Positions 8,187 through 16,438 of a DNA stretch of 64,000 nt are shown here, piece after piece. The notes beneath the pieces were generated by a model. It did no database searches and had not been told where the DNA came from. It saw nothing but the letters and a program-made list of their open reading frames with translations. Each line of letters starts with the position of its first letter. Position 1 is the first letter of the stretch. The stretch is from UBA1724 sp051884615 (GTDB lineage Bacteria; Verrucomicrobiota; Lentisphaeria; Oligosphaerales; Oligosphaeraceae). The translations under genes and the position numbers were made by a program. The stretch lies in NCBI GenBank assembly GCA_051884615.1, contig JBJEVT010000034.1:1-64000 (forward strand), given 5' to 3'.

Positions 8187-9383
8187 ATGCCCCTCTTCCG
8201 ATACAAGGTCAGCGATCCCTCCGGTAAAGTCAGCGAACTCCTCATCGAGGGGGATTCCCAGGCCGACGCCGCACGCCGCCTCCAACGCCGGGGCGTGGTG
8301 CCCCTGGCTTTCCTGGGGGAGGGAGCGGCGGGACAACGCCAGCAGGGATTCTGGAAGAAGGGGGTGGACGTGACGGATTTCACGGAACGCCTGGTTCCCC
8401 TCCTGGAAGCCAACATCCCCCTGGAACGCTCCCTTGCCATCCTGGGAGACGAACCGGGAAATCCCCCGCTGCAGCAGCTGGTGGCGGATCTGCGGAGGGG
8501 ACTCCACGAGGGCAGGAAGTTCTCCGACCTGATCCGGGACCAGGGCGGCCTTTTCCCCCCGGTCTACGCCGGCGTGGTGGAGGCGGGCGAGGAGGCGGGC
8601 GCCCTCCCGCAGGTCATGGGACAGCTCAAGGCGTTCCTGGCATCCAGCGCGGAGCTGCGCAGCTTCATCCTCTCCAGCTCCATCTATCCGGCCTTCATCG
8701 CCGTCACCGGCCTGGCCATGCTGGGATTTGTACTGGGGGTGATCGTGCCCAAATTCGCCGCCTCCCTGGCGGGGGCGGGCATCCAGTCCCAGGCCACCGA
8801 TTTCCTCATGAGCCTCTCCCAGGGGCTGCGCAGCTACTGGTGGGTGGGCATCCTGGCGGTGCTCCTCCTGTGTGTCCTCGTCCGGGAGGTGCGGCGCCCC
8901 GAAGGCAAGTTGCGCCAGTGGTGGGACAGCCTGGTGATGCGCCTCCCCCTGTTCGCTCCCCTGGCGCTGGCCAGCAATCTCTCCCGTTTCGCCCGCACCA
9001 TGGCCATCCTGATGCGCAGCGGAGTCCCCCTGCTGCACACCGTGGCCATCGCCAGCCGCGTGATCCAGAACACCACCATCCGCCGCTCTCTGGACGAGGT
9101 CTCCGGAGAACTGCGGCAGGGGCAGAAGATCTCCGGCGCCCTGTCCAAGAGCCGGTTCGTGCCCTCCCTGGTGCTGCGCATGGTGGCAGTGGGGGAGGAG
9201 ACGGGAAATGTGGAGGAGATGCTGGACCGGGTGGCGGACCGCTACGAGACCGACCTCCGGAAATCCATCAAGCGTCTCCTCTCCCTCTTCGAACCCCTGG
9301 TCATCGTGCTGCTGGGCCTGGGCATCGGCCTGGTGGTCTTCCTCATGTTCTCCGCCATCATGGATATGCAGCACGCCGCCTGA
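8187..9383 (+). CDS. gspF: Type II secretion / type IV pilus inner-membrane platform protein
   Basis: 398 residues, the usual GspF/PilC size. The start MPLFRYKVSDPSGK is the classic family N-terminus. Two T2SSF repeats follow: the first around FTERLVPLLEANIPLERSLAIL, with a TM pair near residues 170-240, and the second around FARTMAILMRSGVPLLHTV. A C-terminal hydrophobic helix ends the protein (FEPLVIVLLGLGIGLVVFLMF). The protein sits in the inner membrane and couples the assembly ATPase to pseudopilus growth. gspG- and gspH-like genes follow; no gspE, gspD or prepilin peptidase is in the window, so the rest of the machine lies elsewhere. Confidence 0.9.
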   Translation: MPLFRYKVSDPSGKVSELLIEGDSQADAARRLQRRGVVPLAFLGEGAAGQRQQGFWKKGVDVTDFTERLVPLLEANIPLERSLAILGDEPGNPPLQQLVADLRRGLHEGRKFSDLIRDQGGLFPPVYAGVVEAGEEAGALPQVMGQLKAFLASSAELRSFILSSSIYPAFIAVTGLAMLGFVLGVIVPKFAASLAGAGIQSQATDFLMSLSQGLRSYWWVGILAVLLLCVLVREVRRPEGKLRQWWDSLVMRLPLFAPLALASNLSRFARTMAILMRSGVPLLHTVAIASRVIQNTTIRRSLDEVSGELRQGQKISGALSKSRFVPSLVLRMVAVGEETGNVEEMLDRVADRYETDLRKSIKRLLSLFEPLVIVLLGLGIGLVVFLMFSAIMDMQHAA

Positions 9384-9438
9384 TCCCCCCCCCACGCTCT
9401 TTTTCTTCCCCTCTTTCCGCAACTCCCTCACCACCCCT

Positions 9439-9888
9439 ATGATGAATCCCATGACCATGCCCTGCGAACACCCGCGCCGCCGCCACGCCTGCCGCCACTG
9501 CTTCACCTTGATTGAAATCATGATCGTCGTGGTGATCATCGGAAGTCTGGCGGCTCTGGTGGGACCCCGCATCATCGGCTCCCTGGACAAGTCCCGGGTG
9601 CGCACCACCACCGTCCAGCTGGTGGAGCTGAAAGGCGCCGTCCAAAGCTACTACATGGATTGCAGCGAGTATCCCGCCAGTCTGGAAGACCTGATGGTCA
9701 AAAACAGCAACGAACGGTGGGACGGACCCTATCTGGACGCCAAGAATCTCCCCAAGGACGGCTGGGGCAACGATTTCCACTATGCGGTGCCCGGGGACGA
9801 CAACCAGCCCTTCGACATCATCAGCTACGGCGCGGACAAGAGCGCCGGCGGCACCGGATACGCCGCCGACCTCTCCTGCTGGCAGTAA
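9439..9888 (+). CDS. gspG: Major pseudopilin, GspG-like
   Basis: 149 residues. A 21-residue basic, His/Cys-rich leader precedes FTLIEIMIVVVIIGSLAALVGPRI, the pseudopilin signal with Glu+5. The C-terminal part has the GspG signature: a short segment about percent completion (NSNERWDGPYLD), DGWGNDFHYAVPG, and SYGADKSAGGTGYAADLSCW, which carries the Ca-binding loop residues of the family. The residue at -1 of the expected cleavage site is Cys, not Gly. Two further in-frame ATGs (9442, 9454) are possible starts. It follows gspF after 55 bases. Confidence 0.9.
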   Translation: MMNPMTMPCEHPRRRHACRHCFTLIEIMIVVVIIGSLAALVGPRIIGSLDKSRVRTTTVQLVELKGAVQSYYMDCSEYPASLEDLMVKNSNERWDGPYLDAKNLPKDGWGNDFHYAVPGDDNQPFDIISYGADKSAGGTGYAADLSCWQ

Positions 9889-9908
9889 CTCCGTTCCCCG
9901 TCCACCCC

Positions 9909-10496
9909 ATGGATCCCGCCTTCCCGCTCTCCTCCCCCGCCGCCTCTCCCCTCCCGCGGAGAGAGGCGCGCCGCTATACCCTGGTGGAGATGGTGGTGGT
10001 GACGGTGATCCTCATGCTGGCTGTGGCCCTGGTGGGCCCCCGCCTGGGGGGAGGAGGACGCCGCATGGCTGCGGAACAGGCCCTCACGGAGTTCCGGCAG
10101 GCTTTCGGGGAGACGGCCATGCGCAGCCGCACCACGGGAACCCCCCTGGCGTTGACCCTCCTCCCCGAACAGGGAATCTTCCGGGTCTCCTCCGTGGCCA
10201 ACCCCCTGGACCGGGATTGGCATCCCCAGGGACTGGACCCCCTGGTGGGCGCGGACGCCCCGGGGGCGATTCTGCCCGGCGCCCAGTCCTATCCCGTCCC
10301 CAAAGGGGTGGAGTGGGAGGAACTCCCCGATTCCCAGGAGGAAGAGGGCGTCGTGTTCCGGTTCTACCCGGACGGGGAAGCCTGCGGCCCGGAAATCGCC
10401 TGGGCAATGCAGGGAAGACACTATCGGCTGATCCTGGACAGCGTCCTGGGAAAAGCGACAATTCTGGAAATCGAGGCGACGGAAGGACGACGATGA
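9909..10496 (+). CDS. Minor pseudopilin, GspH-like
   Basis: 195 residues. Basic leader, then YTLVEMVVVTVILMLAVALVGPRL, a degenerate prepilin signal with Glu+5 and Arg at -1. The C-terminal domain begins with a helix (AAEQALTEFRQAFGETAMRSRTTGTPLALTL) typical of GspH/FimT, which aligns residues for a beta-sheet with an internal hydrophobic core. Minor pseudopilins of this type prime pseudopilus assembly. Its TGA overlaps the ATG of ruvA (ATGA), so ruvAB are probably translated from the same mRNA. Confidence 0.8.
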   Translation: MDPAFPLSSPAASPLPRREARRYTLVEMVVVTVILMLAVALVGPRLGGGGRRMAAEQALTEFRQAFGETAMRSRTTGTPLALTLLPEQGIFRVSSVANPLDRDWHPQGLDPLVGADAPGAILPGAQSYPVPKGVEWEELPDSQEEEGVVFRFYPDGEACGPEIAWAMQGRHYRLILDSVLGKATILEIEATEGRR

Positions 10497-11122
10497 TCGC
10501 GCAGCTGACGGGAACCCTTTTGGAAAGCACCCCCGCTTCCGTGGTGGTGGATGTGCAGGGCGTGGGATACGAGGTGCTGACCCCTCTCTCCACCCAGGAG
10601 AAACTCCCCCCGCCCATGGGAAAGGTGACCCTGCATACCTCCCTGGTGGTGCGGGAGGATGCGGTGACCCTCTACGGCTTCCTCACCCGGCGGGAGAAAC
10701 GGCTTTTCGAGACCATCATCGGCTCGGTGAAGGGCTTTGGCCCTAGAATGGCGCTGGCGGTGCTTTCTGCCATGCCCCTGGAGGCCCTCTTCCAGGCCAT
10801 CGCCCAGGAGGACTTGAAGACCCTCTCCCGCATCAACGGCGTGGGAAAGAAAAGCGCCGCCCAGCTGGTGCTGGACATGAAGGGACGCCTGGAGGAGTTC
10901 GGGGGCGTCTCTTCCTCCCCCGCTCCGGGGACGGCCGCCGCCTCCTCCCCGGGCGCTCTTCCCCCCCAGGCCCAGGATGCAGTCAAGGCCCTGGAGACCC
11001 TGGGCTTCCGCCACGAGGATGCCCGCCGGGCCGTGGAGGCCCTCCTGGCGGAGTCCCCCGACGGCGAACAACTTTCCTCCTCCTCCCTCATTCGACGGGC
11101 GCTGGCGCGCTTCCGGAGTTGA
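10493..11122 (+). CDS. ruvA: Holliday junction DNA helicase subunit RuvA
   Basis: 209 residues, standard length. The N-terminal OB fold begins MIAQLTGTLLE and includes LHTSLVVREDAVTLYGF. Two helix-hairpin-helix motifs follow (IGSVKGFGPRMALAVLSAM and LSRINGVGKKSAAQLVLDMKGRL). A Pro/Ala/Ser linker leads to the C-terminal three-helix domain that contacts RuvB. RuvA tetramers bind four-way junctions and recruit RuvB. The ATGA overlap with the pseudopilin gene is unusual context for ruvA; ruvC is not adjacent. Confidence 0.97.
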   Translation: MIAQLTGTLLESTPASVVVDVQGVGYEVLTPLSTQEKLPPPMGKVTLHTSLVVREDAVTLYGFLTRREKRLFETIIGSVKGFGPRMALAVLSAMPLEALFQAIAQEDLKTLSRINGVGKKSAAQLVLDMKGRLEEFGGVSSSPAPGTAAASSPGALPPQAQDAVKALETLGFRHEDARRAVEALLAESPDGEQLSSSSLIRRALARFRS

Positions 11123-11196
11123 GCCCGCCCGTCCCCCATTTCGCCTGTTTTGTCTTCTGAAGGGGAGCCCTTCCCCGTGAGAAGTCCTCGTCTGCC

Positions 11197-12282
11197 ATGG
11201 ATATGAACCACCAGGATTCGCGATTCATCACCTCCGAAATGAATGCCCGGGAGGAGGAACTGGACAAGAGTCTCCGCCCCCAGGAGTTCGGGGATTTTCC
11301 CGGTCAGGGGAGCGTGAAGGAGCAGCTCCAGATCATGGTGGCCGCCGCCACGCGTCGGCAGGAGCCCCTGAACCATATTCTCCTCTCCGGCCCGCCGGGA
11401 CTGGGCAAGACCACCCTGGCCAACATCATCGCCAACGCCTGCGGACGGCAGCTGAAGGCCACCAGCGGACCCGTGATCGAAAAACCGGGAGACCTGGCGG
11501 GACTCCTCTCCAGCCTGGACGAGGGGGATGTGCTCTTCATCGACGAAATCCACCGCCTCCCCCGTCAGGTGGAGGAATACCTCTACAGCGCCATGGAGGA
11601 TTTCCACATCGACATCATGGTGGATTCCGGGGTGGCCGCCCGCTCCGTCCGGGTGAATCTCCCTCGTTTCTGCCTCATCGGCGCCACCACCCGCCAGGGA
11701 AAGCTCTCCGCGCCTCTTCGGGACCGCTTCACCATGAAGTGCCGCATGGCGTACTACTCCCCCCAGGAACTCCAGACCATTCTGATCCGCAGCGCCAAGG
11801 TGCTGAAGGTGGAGGCGGAATTGGATGGACTCCTGGAAATCGCCCGCCGGGCGCGGGGCACCCCCAGAATCGCCAACAATCTCCTGCGGTGGGTCCGGGA
11901 TTATGCCCTGGTGCGCCACTCCTCCGTCATCACTCCCCCCATCGCCGCCGATGCCCTCCAAATGCTGAATATCGACAGGGATGGACTGGATGAGATGGAC
12001 AACCGGATCCTGGAGACCCTCATCGTGAAATTCCGGGAGCGGCCCGTGGGGCTGAAATCCCTTGCTGTGGCTGTGGGCGAGGAGGAGGAGACCATCGAGG
12101 ATGTCTATGAACCCTACCTGATCCAGGAGGGCTTCCTGATGCGAACCCCCGGGGGACGGGTGGTGACGGAACGGGCGCTGCGGCGGTTTGGCCGGAGCCA
12201 TGCCTCTTCCCGCCAGCCCTCCCTCTTCTCCTCCCAGGGCGAGGGGGAGGACTCGCCCGCCACTCCCGATGCTCCCCTATGA
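11197..12282 (+). CDS. ruvB: Holliday junction branch-migration ATPase RuvB
   Basis: 361 residues. AAA+ motor with Walker A GPPGLGKTT, Walker B LFIDEIHRL, sensor ATTRQGKLSAPLRDRF (arginine finger region) and a C-terminal winged-helix DNA-binding domain (EPYLIQEGFLMRTPGGRVVT). RuvB rings pump DNA through the RuvA-bound junction. It sits 74 bases after ruvA and its stop overlaps the uxaA start by four bases, an unexpected partner for a repair gene. Confidence 0.97.
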   Translation: MDMNHQDSRFITSEMNAREEELDKSLRPQEFGDFPGQGSVKEQLQIMVAAATRRQEPLNHILLSGPPGLGKTTLANIIANACGRQLKATSGPVIEKPGDLAGLLSSLDEGDVLFIDEIHRLPRQVEEYLYSAMEDFHIDIMVDSGVAARSVRVNLPRFCLIGATTRQGKLSAPLRDRFTMKCRMAYYSPQELQTILIRSAKVLKVEAELDGLLEIARRARGTPRIANNLLRWVRDYALVRHSSVITPPIAADALQMLNIDRDGLDEMDNRILETLIVKFRERPVGLKSLAVAVGEEEETIEDVYEPYLIQEGFLMRTPGGRVVTERALRRFGRSHASSRQPSLFSSQGEGEDSPATPDAPL

Positions 12283-13634
12283 AAATCCATCCCTGCGACA
12301 ATGTGGAGGTGCGGGAGGACGGACATAAATACGCCCTCTGCCCCCTCGCCCCCGGCGATTCCGTCATCAAATACGGCATGCCCATCGGCACCGCCACCCG
12401 GCGGATCGCCCCGGGGGAGCATGTCCACACCCAGAATCTCCGCACCGCCCTGGAGGGACGGCAGGACTACGAGTACCATCCCTCCTTTCAGAGCCCGGAA
12501 ATCCGCTGCACGCGGACCTTCCAGGGCTACCGACGGCCCGATGGCCAGGTGGGGATTCGGAAGGATCTCTGGGTGATTCCCACGGTGGGCTGCGTCAACG
12601 GCCTGGCCCGCCGCCTGGCACGGGAAGTCGGGGGAATCCCCCTTTGCCATCCCTACGGATGCTCCCAGCTGGGGGACGACCATCGCCGCACGGCGGACCT
12701 TCTGGCCGCCCTGGTCCATCATCCCAACGCGGGGGGGGTCCTGGTGGTCTCCCTGGGATGCGAAAACAACACCCTGGAGAGCTTCCAGGAACGCCTGGGG
12801 GATGTGGCTGGCTTGAATGTGAGGTTCCTCCGGGCGCAGGATCCGGGGGATGAGGTCCAGCGGGGACGGGAGTTGCTCCGGGAATTGGCGCAGGGCTGCG
12901 CCTCCTGGAAGCGGGAGGAGATTCCCGTTTCCCTGCTGAAGGTGGGCCTGAAATGCGGCGGCTCCGACGGCTTCTCTGGAATCGTGGCCAATCCCCTGGT
13001 GGGACGCTTCAGCGATTGGCTGGTGCGCCAGGGCGGCACCGCCGTGCTGACGGAAGTCCCCGAGATGTTCGGCGCCGAGACGCTGCTGATGGACCGCTGC
13101 GCCACCCGGGAAATCTTCGACCAGTATGTGGAGATGATCAATGGCTTCAAGGACTACTATCAGCGCCATGGTCAGCCCTGCTACGAGAATCCCTCCCCGG
13201 GAAACAAGGCGGGGGGCATCACCACCCTGGAGGAAAAGTCCCTGGGATGTGTCCAGAAGGGCGGGGGCACCCCCGTGATGGCGGTTCTCCCCTACGCCAG
13301 CCGGGCGACCGTTCCCGGCCTGAATGTCCTTTGCGCCCCGGGAAACGACATGGTCTCGGCCACCGCCCTGGCCGCCGCCGGATGTCATCTCCTCCTCTTC
13401 ACCACCGGACGGGGCACCCCCCTGGGAAGCGTGGTGCCCACGGTGAAAATCGCCAGCAATCACCGCCTCGCCCTGAACAAACCCACTTGGATCGATTTCG
13501 ACGCCCAGGACTGCCAGGGGGAGGAAAGCGCCCTGGTGGAGACCGTCCTCCAGGTGGCCTCCGGAACGACCACCCGGAACGAGGAGGCCCAGGAGCAGGA
13601 AATCGCCATCTTCAAAGACGGCGTGACCCTATGA
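12279..13634 (+). CDS. uxaA: UxaA-family altronate dehydratase
   Basis: 451 residues. The N-terminal SAF-like domain (residues 1-75; APGDSVIKYGMPIG, PGEHVHTQNL) and the large catalytic domain with LKCGGSDGFSGIVANP, TEVPEMFGAE and KGGGTPVM are typical of UxaA hydrolases, which dehydrate D-altronate to 2-keto-3-deoxygluconate in galacturonate breakdown. The protein is somewhat shorter than the ~495 residues of the E. coli enzyme, so a related sugar acid is possible as substrate. ATGA coupling to ruvB suggests co-translation only, not shared function. No other hexuronate genes are in the window. Confidence 0.85.
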   Translation: MKIHPCDNVEVREDGHKYALCPLAPGDSVIKYGMPIGTATRRIAPGEHVHTQNLRTALEGRQDYEYHPSFQSPEIRCTRTFQGYRRPDGQVGIRKDLWVIPTVGCVNGLARRLAREVGGIPLCHPYGCSQLGDDHRRTADLLAALVHHPNAGGVLVVSLGCENNTLESFQERLGDVAGLNVRFLRAQDPGDEVQRGRELLRELAQGCASWKREEIPVSLLKVGLKCGGSDGFSGIVANPLVGRFSDWLVRQGGTAVLTEVPEMFGAETLLMDRCATREIFDQYVEMINGFKDYYQRHGQPCYENPSPGNKAGGITTLEEKSLGCVQKGGGTPVMAVLPYASRATVPGLNVLCAPGNDMVSATALAAAGCHLLLFTTGRGTPLGSVVPTVKIASNHRLALNKPTWIDFDAQDCQGEESALVETVLQVASGTTTRNEEAQEQEIAIFKDGVTL

Positions 13635-13700
13635 CCCTCGCCCCCGCCGCCATTCCGCAGCGGGACGCAGCCCGGTTCTAGAGGATTCCCGCCCTTCCCG

Positions 13701-13786
13701 CACCCCTCAGGGGTGACAGAGGATGGGGCGGGGGAGAAAATATCACAAGACCTCCCCGGGGGTGACAGAGTATGGAACGGGGGGGG
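13701..13786. repeat. Paired palindromic GGTGACAGAG repeats after uxaA
   Basis: CACCCCT-C-AGGGGTG (13701-13715) is a perfect inverted repeat running into GACAGAGGATGGGG. A second copy of GGGTGACAGAG-ATGG lies about 49 bases on, again preceded by a C/G-rich inverted repeat (CTCCCCGGGGG). This looks like a small REP-type element or a 3' stem structure. The rest of the 13635-14259 gap (625 bases) has no convincing gene: it is T/C-rich leader sequence for the next operon and includes a TTCGTGTGTC copy at 13916. Confidence 0.5.
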
Positions 13787-14259
13787 AGTGCCAACGGGGC
13801 CCCCCGTTGGGGCGTGGCAGATTGGCCGCAGGGGAGTGGCGGCGAAAAAATTCCGTAGGTACCCAGGGGAGAACCTTCCTGTTCGTGTAAGGAACGGAGG
13901 GTGCGACGTAGTAAGTTCGTGTGTCTTTTTCGTTTGCGTGTGCTTGCCGAGAGAATGGGATTCCGGCGTGGGGTGTTTCCGCCCCTGATATTCTGGAGTT
14001 TCCTTCCCTGAGGCGAGGCGCGCCATGTGTTTGTCCCGGTCTTTGCGCAGGGCTCCCTTTTCCTGTTTTTTCCCCTCTTTGTTTTCCGGAGGGGAGGACG
14101 GGATTGGGAGTTCCTGTCTTTTGTGATCTCGCTGCTTTTCCCCTTTCCCGGGGGGCATTGGCGCCCTGGGAATCCGGTGGCCTTTTCCGCCTTGTCTTTT
14201 GCCAGAGGGCGGTGCGGGGGTCGCCGTCGGGCGGGGCGGGAGGTAAGGATAAGGAAGAA

Positions 14260-16428
14260 ATGAGTACACAATACTTTGTCTTTGAGGGCAATCGTCGCAT
14301 GGGGCCCTACGATTTGGGGACCATCTACAGCTTCTCCTTGTCCGGACAGCTGCGTCCGGACGCCTATGTCCAGGCGGCAGACAGTGGACAGTATCTCCAG
14401 GTGCGGGATGTGTTGAACGTGGGGGCTCCTCCCCCGGCGGTGGCGGCTCCTCCCCCGGCCTGGCCCCCGCAGAACAGCTATCCTGGGCAACCGCAGGCGG
14501 CGCCTCCCGCCCAGTGGCCTCCCGTGGGTGCCGCCGCTTTCCCCAGCATGGGGGCGCAACCTCCCGCCCCGGCCCCCGCCTTCAATCCTGGCATGGGGTA
14601 TCCCCCGGCCCCCGCCATGCCCCAGTATGCGGCGGCGCCCCCGGCGCCGGCTCCCGGATTCTCCCCGGCGCCCGCCATGCCCCAGTATGCGGCGCCCCCG
14701 GCTCCGGCCCCGGCTCCCGGATTCTCTCCGGCCCCCGCCATGCCCCAGGTCCAGTACGGGGGAGCGACGCCTTCTGCGGCTCCTTTTGTTCCCCAGGTGG
14801 CTCCCCTGGTCACGCCGGTGGAGGCCCCCGCATCTGCCTCTAACGAGACGCCCATGGTCCAGCCGTTGGTGGAGCCCCTGGAGAACGAGAATGTCTTCCC
14901 GCCCCCGGAGGTCACTATGCGCAAGTGGTATAACCGCACGGGAGAGGAGAACGGGAATGTGGTCTGTCCCCATTGCTGGGGCCGTTGCGCTCTGGACCAG
15001 ATCTTGTATGTCTCCTCCCATGCGGAGCTCACCGGGGACCCGCTCCTAGGGCCGGACGCCCTCCGGCGCTTCCTTCCCAAGTATTACACCTCCAAGGGGA
15101 CTCCCCTGGATGCCAGGGGGATGGAATGCACGGACATGGCCTGTCCCCACTGCCATCAGAAGATCCCCAATTCCGTGGTGGATCTGCCCACCTCCTTCTT
15201 CTCCATCGTGGGGGCGCCCGCCAGCGGCAAATCCTACTTCCTGACCTCCCTGGTCTGGCGGCTCCGGAACATCCTGCCCGGCAAGTTCAACTTCAGCTTC
15301 TACGACACGGATCCCCAGTTCAACATGGTGTTGAACGACTACGAGAAGCTGATCTTCATGAATCCGGATCCCGGACGGGCCGTCTCCCTCCCCAAGACCG
15401 AACTTCAAGGGACGGGATACTCCAACCAGATCGAAATCGAGGGCAACGCCCTGGATCTCCCCAAGCCCTTCGTCTTCACCATGGCGCCCCAGGAGTCCCA
15501 TCCGGAATACGCCACCCGGAAGAAGGAGCTGGAACGGGGAATCGTCTTCTACGACAACGCCGGCGAGCATTTCGAGGTGGGACGCAACACGGCCAGCAAT
15601 CTCGCCAGCCTGCATCTCCTCCATTCCGATGGCATCATCTTCTTCTATGACCCCCTGAAGGACACCCGGATGAAGGAGCAATGCTCTCCGGAGGACCCCC
15701 AGATCTCCCGTATCGCCAACTTCGTGAACCAGAATACCTTCTTCACGGAAATGGCGTCCCGTATCCGGAAGCTGGCGAATCTCCAGGCCAACGAGAAGTT
15801 CACCAAACCCCTGGTGGTGGTGGTGCCCAAATATGATTCCTGGCGGGACACCTTCCCCTTGAAGTTGGAGGGAGACGGATACATCGCCTACGACGAGAAC
15901 GGGACCGCCTGCCTGGAGATGGGGCTGGTGAGCAATGTCTCCTTCTGTCTGCGGCGTATGCTCCTGAAGATTGCGCCGGAGATCGTGGGTTTGGCAGAGG
16001 GCTTCGCCGAAAAGGTCTATTTCGTGCCCGTCAGCGCCCTGGGTCGGATTCCCGAATACGATCCCCTCCGGGGAATGATCGGCATCCGGCCGGAGCACAT
16101 CCAGCCCATCTGGGTGGAGCTCCCCTTCCTCCTCCTCCTCCATCTGAGCGGATATCTCCCCGGCGGGGTGGGGCAGGACGACACTCTGCCGAAGGTGGAG
16201 GACGTCCATTTCCTGAATGGCAAGGCCGTCTTCAACTTCCCCGGGGGCGGGGAACGCTTCACCGTGCCGGACTACTACTGCGGCAACATCCTCTTCAACG
16301 AGGAGGATGGCAAGAACTATGTGGTGCCGCCGGCTCCGGAACGCATCCTGTCAACTCCGGAACCCGCCTCCGCCAGGCAGGGTGAGGACGCTGTCCAGCT
16401 CAAGGACATGAATTTCTGGGAAAACTGA
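14260..16428 (+). CDS. GYF - Pro-rich - zinc ribbon - DO-GTPase2-like protein
   Basis: 722 residues, soluble; AAGGA ribosome site upstream. Residues 1-53 are a GYF_2 domain (YFVFEGNRRMGPYDLGTI). Residues 55-195 are a Pro/Ala-rich linker with three PAPAMPQ repeats. Residues 236-298 carry CPHC, Cys243, Cys290 and a second CPHC, a probable zinc ribbon with a long insertion. Then a P-loop GTPase: Walker A GAPASGKS (318-325), G3 DNAG (432-435), G4-like PKYD (523-526) and G5 SAL (593-595). The GTPase resembles the Double-GTPase 2 family described with GAP1 proteins in predicted conflict systems. First gene of a four-gene operon. Confidence 0.8.
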   Translation: MSTQYFVFEGNRRMGPYDLGTIYSFSLSGQLRPDAYVQAADSGQYLQVRDVLNVGAPPPAVAAPPPAWPPQNSYPGQPQAAPPAQWPPVGAAAFPSMGAQPPAPAPAFNPGMGYPPAPAMPQYAAAPPAPAPGFSPAPAMPQYAAPPAPAPAPGFSPAPAMPQVQYGGATPSAAPFVPQVAPLVTPVEAPASASNETPMVQPLVEPLENENVFPPPEVTMRKWYNRTGEENGNVVCPHCWGRCALDQILYVSSHAELTGDPLLGPDALRRFLPKYYTSKGTPLDARGMECTDMACPHCHQKIPNSVVDLPTSFFSIVGAPASGKSYFLTSLVWRLRNILPGKFNFSFYDTDPQFNMVLNDYEKLIFMNPDPGRAVSLPKTELQGTGYSNQIEIEGNALDLPKPFVFTMAPQESHPEYATRKKELERGIVFYDNAGEHFEVGRNTASNLASLHLLHSDGIIFFYDPLKDTRMKEQCSPEDPQISRIANFVNQNTFFTEMASRIRKLANLQANEKFTKPLVVVVPKYDSWRDTFPLKLEGDGYIAYDENGTACLEMGLVSNVSFCLRRMLLKIAPEIVGLAEGFAEKVYFVPVSALGRIPEYDPLRGMIGIRPEHIQPIWVELPFLLLLHLSGYLPGGVGQDDTLPKVEDVHFLNGKAVFNFPGGGERFTVPDYYCGNILFNEEDGKNYVVPPAPERILSTPEPASARQGEDAVQLKDMNFWEN
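14602..14751 (+). repeat. Three in-frame 60-63 bp repeats in the Pro-rich linker
   Basis: PAPAMPQ recurs at residues 116, 136 and 157 of the GTPase protein, twice preceded by APGFS. The DNA repeats are nearly identical, so copy number could change by slippage without shifting the frame. Confidence 0.8.
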
Positions 16429-16438
16429 GGAGAAGGAC

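Noticed and set aside
10400..10492. LexA-type site before ruvA
   Set aside because: No ATTTG/CAAAT palindrome is present; the region is coding sequence of the pseudopilin gene.
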